A stretch of DNA of 64,000 nt, taken from NCBI GenBank assembly GCA_030425045.1, contig JAUHVL010000001.1, positions 285,525 to 349,524 of the forward strand, written 5' to 3'. This DNA is from a bacterium (lineage in GTDB: Bacteria; Bdellovibrionota; Bacteriovoracia; Bacteriovoracales; Bacteriovoracaceae). Shown one piece after another: positions 15,315 to 23,598 of this stretch. The position numbers were made by a program, and so were the translations under genes. The notes under the pieces were generated by a model. The model did no database searches. It worked only from the letters and a program-made list of their open reading frames with translations, and was not told the DNA's origin. Within the stretch, counting starts at the first letter, position 1; each line of letters begins with the position of its first letter.

Positions 15315-15803
15315 TTATTGAAATGATTTAAGCTTATACATGGTTTTAGAATGGTGGTCGATTACTTTAAATATACCATTATAGGGACCTTCTCCAATCC
15401 AAACGACACTTGAGCCTTGGTTGTAGTAATGGTCATACATAATTCTGATTGGAACCCAACTTGGCGGACTTTTTATTTTACAGGTCACGTAAGGGCGATT
15501 TTCGATATTCATTACTTCAAACTTTCCAATTCCATGATCTTCACACCAGTCAACAATATCGGCTGCAGAGTAAGAAGGGAAATAAGAATCGTCTGCTCTC
15601 CAGGATTCTACATATTCTCCCCATGTATACTCAACTTTTACCAAATGTGATAAGAAGTCTTCATCAATTTTGGTTACACTTTCTCGGATAATTTGGGGAG
15701 TATCTTCACCTATAGAACGATATTCATATTCGAGATAGTCTCCAAGAGTGATTGAATATATATTAAGGCTAAATAGAAAAAGTAGAAAACTGATAAGCTT
15801 CAT
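15315..15803 (-). CDS. Exported protein of unknown function, element cargo
   Basis: Protein of 162 residues with a signal peptide (MKLISFLLFLFSLNIYS). The mature part is rich in Tyr, Trp and acidic residues and is probably a beta-rich periplasmic or surface domain. No family is recognised. It faces the terS operon convergently. It lies within the tRNA-Pro element but looks like chromosomal-style cargo. Confidence 0.6.
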   Translation of the reverse strand: MKLISFLLFLFSLNIYSITLGDYLEYEYRSIGEDTPQIIRESVTKIDEDFLSHLVKVEYTWGEYVESWRADDSYFPSYSAADIVDWCEDHGIGKFEVMNIENRPYVTCKIKSPPSWVPIRIMYDHYYNQGSSVVWIGEGPYNGIFKVIDHHSKTMYKLKSFQ

Positions 15804-15894
15804 AATAATTCCTTTGATTAGTTAATTTACTTTCAATTATAGGCTACGAGCTTTGAGAGAAATATATAGGAACACTTTTCCTTGCTTCGTATTG

Positions 15895-16476
15895 TCATTT
15901 GTTGACCTTTTTCTTTTTCTTTTTGTTAAGTGATTCTAAATGATCTTTAAGGGTAAAGGCTTTACGTTTTGACTTGTGAGGTTTTAATAGGAGATATTTC
16001 CATTTAATTTCTGAAATCCAATACTCTACTTTTCCATAGGGAATATCATATTGCTTGTCAAAAAAGATCCTCTCCATTTCGCAGTCGCTATAGGCTCCAT
16101 GATCTCCAGGAACAACAAATCGTCTGGTTTTATGTCTTTTATCATCGTATACAAAACTATCAGAAGCGACTTTTTTCCCATTCCGATTGTATAGACTAAA
16201 GTGAATTTTATAGTTTGCGATTGATTTTCGATAAGCTTTCTTATCTTTCCATATTCTTTGGCTATAGCTACTTCCTGCCCATGAGATAACTGTATGCTGG
16301 CCTTTCGCTTGAACGGTTGATGAGGGGTCGCAATCAAATCCCATCTTTCTAAAGTTGAGATCCTGTATATCTTCAGTCTTTCCACGATATTTTTTTCCCG
16401 TAAGGTCAACAAAGGTGATATTGGCAAAAGTGGAAAGATTAACCAACATTGTTAAAGCAATAAATATTCTCATCAT
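15895..16476 (-). CDS. Exported basic protein co-transcribed with an XRE regulator
   Basis: Protein of 193 residues with a signal peptide (MMRIFIALTMLVNLSTFA) and a very Lys-rich C-terminus. It contains FVVPGDHGAYSDCE, and I assign no family. The start ATG overlaps the stop of the XRE gene by 4 nt, so the two are co-translated. An exported protein coupled to its own repressor suggests a switchable surface or periplasmic trait. Confidence 0.6.
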   Translation of the reverse strand: MMRIFIALTMLVNLSTFANITFVDLTGKKYRGKTEDIQDLNFRKMGFDCDPSSTVQAKGQHTVISWAGSSYSQRIWKDKKAYRKSIANYKIHFSLYNRNGKKVASDSFVYDDKRHKTRRFVVPGDHGAYSDCEMERIFFDKQYDIPYGKVEYWISEIKWKYLLLKPHKSKRKAFTLKDHLESLNKKKKKKVNK

Positions 16477-16751
16477 TTTATTCTCCTTAAGACGACTTCA
16501 AAGACGCCAGCGTTAATTTCATGTTCATAGTCTTGTATATTCTTTTGTTTCTCTTTGATTCCAAAGCAAAGGTAGTCGATGCTTACCTCAAGATAATCCG
16601 CAACTTTACGGACCTGTTTTAGGCTTCTCGGTTCCATTCCTGATAACCAGTTATGAAGGGTTTGAACTGGAACGCCTGACTTTTTGGAGAGTTGGGATAC
16701 TGTGATTCCTTCCTCTTTGATGAGGTCACGTAAAACGGTTTTTAATTTCAT
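16473..16751 (-). CDS. XRE-family transcriptional regulator
   Basis: Protein of 92 residues with an N-terminal Cro/C1 helix-turn-helix (about 5-65, GITVSQLSKKSGVPVQTLHNWLSG) and a tail ending GVFEVVLRRIK. I choose ATG 16751. A longer frame from 16799 would run through a 12-bp inverted repeat that looks like the operator of this gene. It is followed by the exported protein gene with an ATGA overlap. It may be the element's repressor or just control its downstream partner. Confidence 0.75.
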   Translation of the reverse strand: MKLKTVLRDLIKEEGITVSQLSKKSGVPVQTLHNWLSGMEPRSLKQVRKVADYLEVSIDYLCFGIKEKQKNIQDYEHEINAGVFEVVLRRIK

Positions 16752-16790
16752 ATCTATATCTTCTTCCATAAACAAAATTTTCGTAATGCA

Positions 16791-16852
16791 GATTCCCACT
16801 CAAGATAGATAAATCCCTTGGGTGGGACTTTTTATTTCCGTGAGTGGGAATC
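16791..16852. promoter_or_regulatory. 12-bp inverted repeat, likely operator of the XRE gene
   Basis: GATTCCCACTCA (16791-16802) and TGAGTGGGAATC (16841-16852) are perfect inverted copies with a 38-nt spacer, which itself holds a related GGGTGGGAC half-site. The block lies 40-100 bp upstream of the XRE start at 16751, between that gene and the tRNA. Confidence 0.6.
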
Positions 16853-17060
16853 TTGGTTCAAAAAACAATCAATAGATGGAAAGACTCGTTTAAAAAAAGG
16901 GTCACAAAAAAGGTCACATTTTGGTCACTCGGCGAGTAACGAACTGTAATTTTCTGTAATGTTGAAAAAAGAAAAGCTAGATAACTATTGGTATCTTGGT
17001 GTTAATAAAAATAAAAACTTAGTAAAACTTAATCGAAAAAGTAAAAATGATTTGAAGTTG

Positions 17061-17079
17061 AATGGTCGGGCCGACTGGA
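17061..17079. repeat. tRNA-proximal attachment-site repeat
   Basis: Nineteen-base copy identical to 10210-10228, formed by the 3' end of tRNA-Pro and two bases beyond its CCA. It marks the right edge of the integrated element. Confidence 0.85.
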
Positions 17080-17139
17080 TTTGAACCAGCGACCTTTCGC
17101 CCCCCAGACGAACGCGCTACCAAACTGCGCTACGGCCCG
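17063..17139 (-). tRNA. tRNA-Pro (anticodon GGG)
   Basis: 77-nt cloverleaf with encoded CCA. The acceptor CGGGCCG pairs with CGGCCCG and the discriminator base is A. The D-stem is GCGC/GCGC, the anticodon stem TTCGT/GCGAA has loop CTGGGGG, giving anticodon GGG, and the T-stem is GCTGG/CCAGT with loop TTCAAAT. The gene is intact and serves as the integration site of the element on its 3' side. Confidence 0.95.
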
Positions 17140-17166
17140 ATAATCAAATGGATGATTAGGTGGGGA

Positions 17167-17195
17167 AATATACTTGCAATGGGGAGAATTGTCTA
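17167..17195 (-). promoter_or_regulatory. Sigma-70-type promoter of tRNA-Pro
   Basis: On the minus strand TAGACA (17190-17195) and TATATT (17167-17172) are spaced by 17 nt. Transcription would start about 20 nt before the tRNA 5' end at 17139. Confidence 0.6.
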
Positions 17196-17235
17196 TTAAG
17201 CAATTAGATTTCAGATGTTTATGTTTCTTTAGGTC

Positions 17236-17700
17236 TTATTTAATAGAAATAGCGCTATGGAATCTGTCAGGGTTTGCTTTGTAATAGTCTGGGTATTCCT
17301 TCTTTATAGATGCTATCCAGCGATCGGTTAAATCATCTAGGGCAGATCTTCTCATTTTAATACAGCTTGCTGAGAAATGGCCTAATTGATCCTTTTCACT
17401 TATTGAGTAATGAGTATTTGCTTTTAATTCAATCACGTTTGGATAATGGCAATCTTTTGGAAGCGACCAAATGTCTGAATGTGGAACTTTTTTAATTTCC
17501 TCGTTTCTTTCAAATTCGTCTCTTAGGCCATGGAATACAGGGGCAAGTGTTTGATTAACCCTGGTTGGATCAGTCAGCATGAAGCCGTAATAATTGGCTT
17601 CGTAATCAATTGATGAGGGAGAGCGATCTTTTTTTTCATTTAAAGAGCATGAGCTAGTAAAAATAAGAGTGAGTAATAGTGGATATAAAAAGTATTTCAT
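17236..17700 (-). CDS. Small lipoprotein of unknown function
   Basis: Protein of 154 residues read from ATG 17700, which gives a lipoprotein signal (MKYFLYPLLLTLIFTSSC) with the lipid-modified Cys at 18. The frame stays open far upstream, but that part is antisense to the next gene and is not coding. The mature part has two more Cys and no recognised family. Confidence 0.65.
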   Translation of the reverse strand: MKYFLYPLLLTLIFTSSCSLNEKKDRSPSSIDYEANYYGFMLTDPTRVNQTLAPVFHGLRDEFERNEEIKKVPHSDIWSLPKDCHYPNVIELKANTHYSISEKDQLGHFSASCIKMRRSALDDLTDRWIASIKKEYPDYYKANPDRFHSAISIK

Positions 17701-17773
17701 AAGTCTTTTCTCTTTTAATAATATAGTACTTCGTTTATCGGTATTTTGATTGGATATATTTAGGACGCAAGAT

Positions 17774-19096
17774 ATGGAACCTTTTAAAAATGAGTTTTCA
17801 TCACCTTTCATTAAAGATTTAGCAAGGTTGTATAATAAACACTTTAAGTCTTTTAATTCAAAAGGTTTTGAAAAAGCTGTTCTGGATAAAGATTGGGAAG
17901 ATCGGGAACTAAAACAGCGAATGAGGCATATCACTCTTTGTACAAAGAAGTATTTTCCAGAAGATTATCTAGAGGGATTATATATTATTTTAAAGGTAGC
18001 GCCTGAGTTTTCAGGGTTAAAGGGAATGTTGTTTCCTGACTTTGTTGAAGTCTACGGTCTTGATAAAAAATATCGAAAGCAAAGCCTAAATGCTTTAAAG
18101 TCATTAACTCCTTATTTTAGTTCTGAGTTTGCGATCAGGCCTTTTTTAAAAGATGACCTAATGGGAACATTAAAAGTGATGGAAGTTTGGAGTCGAGATA
18201 AAAATGAGCACGTGAGAAGACTAGCTTCCGAAGGTTGTAGGCCTCGACTTCCCTGGGGACAAGCTCTGCCTGAATTAAAAAAAGACCCTAAGCCTTTGTG
18301 GACTATTTTAGAGAGCTTAAAAAATGATCCAAGTGAATATGTTCGAAAATCGGTTGCGAATAGCTTAAATGATATAACGAAGGATCATCCGGATTTGGTC
18401 TATAAAAATATTAAGGGTTGGGTTGGAAAGAGTCAGCACACAGATAAGCTGGTTAAGCATGCTCTTAGAACATTATTGAAAAGTGGTGATGCGCGGGTGA
18501 TGAAGTTATTTGGTTATGGAGATCCTAGAAAGTTAAAAGTAGAAGAGTTTTCTTTAAAAAATAAACGTATCGCCATCGGTGAAAAATTGGAGTTCTCATT
18601 TCATTTAGCGATTAAAACACCAATGAAAGTAAGGCTTGAGTACGCTATTTATTTCTTATTAAAAAATAATCAATACGGTAAAAAGGTTTTTAAAATTTCA
18701 GAAAAAGAAGTTGAGAAGGGAGTTCTCTCAATGGAGAGGGCCCATAGTTTTAGGACTATTACCACCAGAACGTTTTATACAGGTGTGCATAAAGTTGCTC
18801 TTATTTTAAATGGTATTGAGCAAACCGCTCATGAGTTTAAACTTGTCGATAAAAAGCCTGATTGGTGGGTTTATATGATTCAGACAGATAAGGGAAAGCT
18901 GTATACCGGAATAACAACAGATCTAAAAAGACGATTTGAGGAGCACGCCTCTGGAAAAGGGGCGAAGTACCTCAGGGGTAAAAAGTTAAAAGAGATGGTC
19001 TTCACGGAAAAACATCGGTCGAGGTCATCCGCTACCAAAAGAGAGATTGCTATCAAAAAACTCTCAAAAGCAGAAAAGCTAAAACTATTTTCGTGA
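17774..19096 (+). CDS. AlkC-like DNA alkylation repair protein fused to a GIY-YIG domain
   Basis: Protein of 440 residues with two parts. Residues 1 to about 260 resemble the HEAT-like-repeat AlkC family of DNA glycosylases for alkylated bases (NEHVRRLASEGCRPRLPWG), followed to about 360 by an Ig-like beta domain known in AlkC. The last 75 residues are a GIY-YIG nuclease domain of the UPF0213 type (WWVYMIQ, YTGITTDLKRRFEEH, the Glu in KREI). Each part is recognisable alone; the combination joins base recognition with a strand-cutting fold. ATG 17774 is preferred to the TTG at 17750. No mismatch with either catalytic motif is evident, but activity is unproven. Confidence 0.82.
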   Translation: MEPFKNEFSSPFIKDLARLYNKHFKSFNSKGFEKAVLDKDWEDRELKQRMRHITLCTKKYFPEDYLEGLYIILKVAPEFSGLKGMLFPDFVEVYGLDKKYRKQSLNALKSLTPYFSSEFAIRPFLKDDLMGTLKVMEVWSRDKNEHVRRLASEGCRPRLPWGQALPELKKDPKPLWTILESLKNDPSEYVRKSVANSLNDITKDHPDLVYKNIKGWVGKSQHTDKLVKHALRTLLKSGDARVMKLFGYGDPRKLKVEEFSLKNKRIAIGEKLEFSFHLAIKTPMKVRLEYAIYFLLKNNQYGKKVFKISEKEVEKGVLSMERAHSFRTITTRTFYTGVHKVALILNGIEQTAHEFKLVDKKPDWWVYMIQTDKGKLYTGITTDLKRRFEEHASGKGAKYLRGKKLKEMVFTEKHRSRSSATKREIAIKKLSKAEKLKLFS

Positions 19097-19286
19097 TTGC
19101 TTGCCGCGTCAAGTTGTGTTTCCTACGAATCTTACACGTATATTCCGGTCTAGGTGTCAATAATCACAACGCACAAATTTCATGAAATGTTAAAGATCGT
19201 TGTACACATTGAGTGTGTTGTCATAAGCTTTATTTTGCAACAGGAGACAGGGCGAAAACCCGTCAGAAACGACAAAAGGAACTTTT
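19097..19286 (+). promoter_or_regulatory. Leader region of smc with small hairpin
   Basis: A 190-bp gap before smc. It holds a stem GAC-A-GGG/CCC-GTC with CGAAAA loop at 19246-19264, 22 nt before the GTG start, and AAGGAA as Shine-Dalgarno. I see no known riboswitch or other RNA. The promoter probably lies around 19190-19240 but no clear -35/-10 pair stands out. Confidence 0.3.
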
Positions 19287-22200
19287 GTGAAGCTGACTAA
19301 GCTAATTGTTCAAGGCTTTAAATCATTTAAAGACCGGACGACCATTCACTTCGATCAAGGTATTACAGGTATCGTAGGACCAAACGGTTGTGGAAAATCT
19401 AACATCGTTGACGCCCTTTTTTGGGTGATGGGTGAGCAGTCTGCTAAGCACTTGCGTGGTAACTCAATGAAAGACCTCATCTTCGCAGGTTCTTCTAAGC
19501 ACGCCCCCGGATCTTTTGCTGAGGCAACTCTTGTTCTTGCAAACACTGAAGGAAAGCATATTCATATTGGTAATAAAGTTGCCAGTCCTTCTGAGATTCA
19601 ACTAACGCGTAAATTATTTAGAAATGGTGAGACAGAATATCGTATTAACGGAAGTCCTTGCCGTTTAAAAGATATTCAAGAAGTTTTCATGGATACGGGA
19701 GCCGGGGCGAAAGCATACTCTATTATCGCTCAAGGTGAAATCAATCGTCTTGTTCAGGCCAAGCCTGTTGAAAGAAGAAATATGATTGAAGACGTCGCAG
19801 GAATTACAAAGTTCAAGTTACGTCGTCGTGAATCAGTAAGAAAAATAGAAGCGACTCAGTCTAACCTTGAAAGGTTAAGTGATCTAAAAAGCGAAGTGGG
19901 TAAAAACCTTGCTTCACTTAGAAAACAAGCTGAAAAGGCAGATCACGCTCGTAAGTTAAAAGAGAAAGTTCGCAAAAATGAGCTTGTCGTAACATCACAT
20001 AAGGTTTTCGACTTCTTAAGACACCTCACTGAAGATCAAACAATTGTCTCTGAAAAAAGAGAGATCATCGAAAACGGTGGTGTTGAAAAAGAAGAGCTTG
20101 AAACTTCTTTAAAAGAAGAAAGAGTTCAAAGAAAAGAAATGAGCGCTGAAGTTGATGAACTTCAAAATCAGATAAATGAAATTTCTAAACAGTTAGCAGC
20201 TGAAGAAGAACGATACAATTTCTTAAAGAACTCTATTGGGGATAAGCAAAAACAAATTTCTCAAAGAGAAGAAGAACTAGAAGATCAAAACAGAGAGCTT
20301 GAAAATAGAAAGGTTAAACTTTCTGAGCTTAAAGAAAAAGAAGATGAATTACTTAAGCAAAAAGAAGAAGGCTTTGATTTTTCTGATCTTGAAGCTGAAG
20401 TAGAGTCTCTCTCTAGCCAAATTGCTGACAATAAAGAAAAGCTTTCGGATGAGGAGAGATCTTTCGAAGAGCTTAATGAAAAACTTAATGAACTAAACCA
20501 AACGAAATTTAGAAATAATTCCAAATTGGAAGAATTCTCTACTACCCTTCAGGATTTAACTAGTGAAATTGAGGTGTTGGAAGAGCAAGTTTCTGGTTTT
20601 TCTAAAACGATGGCCGATGAGCGTAATGAGGCGATTCGCTTAACTGAAGAGGCTGCTGAATTAGAAAATAGATGTGTTGAACTCAAAGAAAAGCTCGATG
20701 AGTTAAAGACCCTTCATAAAGAGAAAGAAGGTTCTGTTAGGGCACAAACGAAAGAACTTATTCAAACACAATCAAGACTAGAATCCCTGCAAGAAATTAA
20801 AAAGTCCTTAGAGGGAGCTAGAGAGGGAACAAATGAATTTTTAAACCAAGAAGAAGGGGAGAATTTCTCACTTCTTGGTAACCTTATTCAATGTGAGGAT
20901 AAATTCACAAAATCTGTCCAATTTGCATTACGTGATATGGTCAATTCTCTGGTGCCAAAAACAGACCTTGAAGGGTTAAAAAATTGGTTAAGAGAAAACT
21001 CTGAAATGGGAATTGATTTCATTTCACCTTTCGCTGAGGGTACAAATTTCAATGAATCTCGTGAGAGATTAGAGTTGAAAGGCTTTAAAATCGAAGCCTC
21101 TCTCGATGAAGTGATTGAGCTTCCGGAGGACTATAAACATTTAAAGAGTCTCTTCGGTGGCATTTTTGTTGTTGAATCATTGAGCCAAGAGCTTATCGAA
21201 AAGCTTGAGCCGTCAATGCGCTTTAGAGCGATGGTGAGTCTTGATGGTAAAGATACCGTAAGAAATATTGATTCAGGCTTACAATACTATAGAGAAAGTG
21301 AAACCACTGAATCTATGGGAATGGTCGAAAGAAATAACTTGATTGCCGAGTTAGAAATTAAAGTAACAGAGTTACAAAACACTCTTGATTCAGATGAGTC
21401 AGAATTGACGACGATGGAAGAGCAACTGGCCACCATGGCAACAGAGTATGAAGATGCTCGCAATATGCTAGGGGAAAGAAAAGCTGAGGCTGCTGCTAAA
21501 AATTCAGCTCTCGAGTCAAAAACAGCCTCAATGGAGTCTGGTAATAGTCGTCTTGAAATCTTGAAAAACCGTAAAAAAGATATCTCTCAAAAGAAATTCG
21601 ATCTTATTGAGGATGAAGATAAGCTTTCAAAAGAATTAGAGGAAATTGCGACTCAAGCAGAAGAGAGAAAGGAAAGAGTTCAGTTTATTAAAGATCAAAA
21701 TGATGAACTAAGTCCAATCTTTGAAGAAAAGAGAAGTACTTTGTTTGAAAAACAAGCGGCAGCTTCGTCTTTTGAGCAAGGACTACAAAATACTCAAGAA
21801 CAAATTGAAGATCTCAAATCTCAACTAGAAAGAATTATTTCTACCATTGAGAAAAATACAGACACCATTGAAGACGTAAAAGTAGAAATTGAAGAGATTG
21901 AAGCGACAGTTAAAGAGCTTGCTGATAGTAACTTTGAATTAAAAGATAAAATTGAAACAGAAAAAGCAGGCCTCAAAGAAAAGAAAACTGCCGTGGCCGC
22001 CTTACAAAAAGAAATGTCTGCCAGGGAAGATCGTATTAAAAAACTTGTTCAGGAAATCAATCAAGCAGAAAAGAAAGTTGTTGAGCTTGAAGCCAAGAGA
22101 GAACAGTATCTCGATGAAGAAGAGTTTATTGTTAGAGACGTTTTTGAAAAGTATCGTGTCGATCTTCGTAAAACAATTGGCGAGTTCCTAGATTATAAAG

Positions 22201-22961
22201 AAGAAAATTACGCAATCTTAAAAGATACAGACTCTATGTATGACATGGAAGAAGGTGAAACAACGGTTAGAGTTGAAGCTGAGCCTTATGAGTTTAATAG
22301 ACGTTATGGTCAAGACCTTAAAGATTGTGAGTTTAGATTTAAGCAAACAAAACATGAGCTCAAGAGACTTGGGGAAATTAATTGGCAAGCAATTGAAGAT
22401 TACGAAAGACAAAAGCTGCGTTTTGACTTCCTTGAAGTTCAAGAAGAAGAACTTAAAAAGTCTCTAGAAGACCTTGATACGGCAATTAATCATATTGATG
22501 TTAAGTCTAAAGAGCGTTTTAAGATCGCTTTCGAAGAAGTGAATATGCGTTTTGAAAAAGTATTCCCTTTGATCTTTGGTGGTGGTTCTGCTCAGCTTAA
22601 AATTGTTGGTGATGTTAATGATCCAGACTGCGGGATTGAGATTATTGCTCAACCTCCTGGCAAGAAGATGCAAAATATTAACCTTATGTCTGGTGGGGAA
22701 AAAGCTCTAACAGCATTAAGTTTAATTTTCTCGATCTTTCTTGTTAAGCCGGCTCCATTTTGTTTACTGGATGAAGTCGATGCACCACTAGATGATGCCA
22801 ACGTCGGTCGATTTAATGAGTTACTTCGTGAAATGAGCTCTGAATCTCAATTCATTCTGATTACTCACAATAAGAAAACGATGGAATTGAATGACACGCT
22901 TTACGGGGTTACGATGCAAGAACCTGGTGTTTCGAAAGCGGTAAGTGTCCAATTACACTAA
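19287..22961 (+). CDS. smc: Chromosome segregation protein SMC
   Basis: Full-length SMC ATPase (1224 residues) that organises and helps separate the chromosome. It has Walker A GPNGCGKS at residues 31-38, long coiled coils on both sides of a hinge at about 515-680, the signature LMSGGEKALTALS and Walker B CLLDEVDAPLDD near the C-terminus. Starts at GTG 19287 behind AAGGAA. No scpA or scpB is in the window. The downstream gene is lolA. Confidence 0.97.
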   Translation: MKLTKLIVQGFKSFKDRTTIHFDQGITGIVGPNGCGKSNIVDALFWVMGEQSAKHLRGNSMKDLIFAGSSKHAPGSFAEATLVLANTEGKHIHIGNKVASPSEIQLTRKLFRNGETEYRINGSPCRLKDIQEVFMDTGAGAKAYSIIAQGEINRLVQAKPVERRNMIEDVAGITKFKLRRRESVRKIEATQSNLERLSDLKSEVGKNLASLRKQAEKADHARKLKEKVRKNELVVTSHKVFDFLRHLTEDQTIVSEKREIIENGGVEKEELETSLKEERVQRKEMSAEVDELQNQINEISKQLAAEEERYNFLKNSIGDKQKQISQREEELEDQNRELENRKVKLSELKEKEDELLKQKEEGFDFSDLEAEVESLSSQIADNKEKLSDEERSFEELNEKLNELNQTKFRNNSKLEEFSTTLQDLTSEIEVLEEQVSGFSKTMADERNEAIRLTEEAAELENRCVELKEKLDELKTLHKEKEGSVRAQTKELIQTQSRLESLQEIKKSLEGAREGTNEFLNQEEGENFSLLGNLIQCEDKFTKSVQFALRDMVNSLVPKTDLEGLKNWLRENSEMGIDFISPFAEGTNFNESRERLELKGFKIEASLDEVIELPEDYKHLKSLFGGIFVVESLSQELIEKLEPSMRFRAMVSLDGKDTVRNIDSGLQYYRESETTESMGMVERNNLIAELEIKVTELQNTLDSDESELTTMEEQLATMATEYEDARNMLGERKAEAAAKNSALESKTASMESGNSRLEILKNRKKDISQKKFDLIEDEDKLSKELEEIATQAEERKERVQFIKDQNDELSPIFEEKRSTLFEKQAAASSFEQGLQNTQEQIEDLKSQLERIISTIEKNTDTIEDVKVEIEEIEATVKELADSNFELKDKIETEKAGLKEKKTAVAALQKEMSAREDRIKKLVQEINQAEKKVVELEAKREQYLDEEEFIVRDVFEKYRVDLRKTIGEFLDYKEENYAILKDTDSMYDMEEGETTVRVEAEPYEFNRRYGQDLKDCEFRFKQTKHELKRLGEINWQAIEDYERQKLRFDFLEVQEEELKKSLEDLDTAINHIDVKSKERFKIAFEEVNMRFEKVFPLIFGGGSAQLKIVGDVNDPDCGIEIIAQPPGKKMQNINLMSGGEKALTALSLIFSIFLVKPAPFCLLDEVDAPLDDANVGRFNELLREMSSESQFILITHNKKTMELNDTLYGVTMQEPGVSKAVSVQLH

Positions 22962-22963
22962 GA

Positions 22964-22990
22964 TTTACCCCGAAGCGAATACGGGGTAAA
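22964..22990 (+). promoter_or_regulatory. Hairpin between smc and lolA
   Basis: Perfect 9-bp stem TTTACCCCG (22964-22972)/CGGGGTAAA (22982-22990) with a 9-nt loop. There is no T-run after it, so it is not a classical terminator. Its 3' arm contains the only G-rich stretch upstream of the lolA ATG at 22999, so it may mask the lolA ribosome binding site or stabilise smc mRNA. Confidence 0.45.
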
Positions 22991-22998
22991 ATCATTTC

Positions 22999-23598
22999 AT
23001 GAAAAATTTAATAGTATTAATAGCGTATGGTTTTTCTCTAGGTGTTTGTGCGAACTTTTTTGTTCCCAATTTTAAAGCAACCTATGTTCAAGAGTATAAA
23101 AGTGAATTGAAAGGTAAGCTGATTAAAACGAAAGGGACAATCGCGTACTCATACCCATCGAAAATTAAATTTGAACAAGAATCTCCTGATAAACTTCTTT
23201 ATATTAGTAACCCTTCACAGTCTTGGTTGTACACACCACCCCTTTTTGATGACATGGAAGGAGATTTAATTGTTGATCCTACGGGAAAAAACTATCCCTA
23301 TGCTAAATTATTTGATGTCCTAAAGTCAGGGTTAAAAGATAATAGTTACTATAAAGTGATCGTAAAAGATAAGGTGAAAAAACTGTATCAGTTTGTATAC
23401 TCCAAAGACATGCAAAAGAAACTTGGAGTAACAGAGACGTTAGTGAAATTTAGAAAGCAGTTAAACCTTAAAGATATTGCACTTTTAGAACTGGTCTATA
23501 GTGATGGCAAAAAGGTTAAACTTACTTTTGAAAAAGTTGATACCAAAATAAAATTTCCAAAAGATTATTTTTATTTCAAACAGAAAAAGAAGAATTAA
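22999..23598 (+). CDS. lolA: LolA-like outer-membrane lipoprotein carrier
   Basis: Periplasmic chaperone that carries lipoproteins from the LolCDE complex to the outer membrane. The 199 residues begin with a signal peptide (MKNLIVLIAYGFSLGVCA), followed by the LolA pattern: FKATYVQEYKSELKGKLIKTKGTIAYSYPSKIKFE split over the first strands, SQSWLYTPP and DIALLELVYSDGKKVKLTF. Start ATG 22999. It follows smc by 37 nt and meets the lytic transglycosylase gene head-on with a 4-nt overlap. Confidence 0.85.
   Translation: MKNLIVLIAYGFSLGVCANFFVPNFKATYVQEYKSELKGKLIKTKGTIAYSYPSKIKFEQESPDKLLYISNPSQSWLYTPPLFDDMEGDLIVDPTGKNYPYAKLFDVLKSGLKDNSYYKVIVKDKVKKLYQFVYSKDMQKKLGVTETLVKFRKQLNLKDIALLELVYSDGKKVKLTFEKVDTKIKFPKDYFYFKQKKKN

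Larger units (their letters stand above)
10210..17079. mobile_element. Integrated element in tRNA-Pro; candidate phage satellite
   Basis: A 19-bp direct repeat that includes the 3' end of a tRNA-Pro gene stands at both edges (10210-10228 and 17061-17079), so the unit is 6851 bp. The intact tRNA is at the right edge on the minus strand and the element lies on its 3' side, as expected for integration at a tRNA 3' end. Contents: toxin-antitoxin pair, SnoaL-like gene, tyrosine integrase, Xis/AlpA-like protein, two HTH regulators, a PD-(D/E)XK-like nuclease, a terminase small subunit and two exported proteins. There are no structural, lysis or terminase large subunit genes. The integrase reading frame is broken near its end. 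Confidence 0.8.

Noticed and set aside
15895..16751. XRE gene plus partner as a toxin-antitoxin pair
   Set aside because: The partner has a signal peptide and is large; nothing in it resembles a toxin family.
10210..17079. Complete prophage
   Set aside because: Only a terminase small subunit, integrase and regulators are present; no large terminase, portal, capsid, tail or lysis genes.
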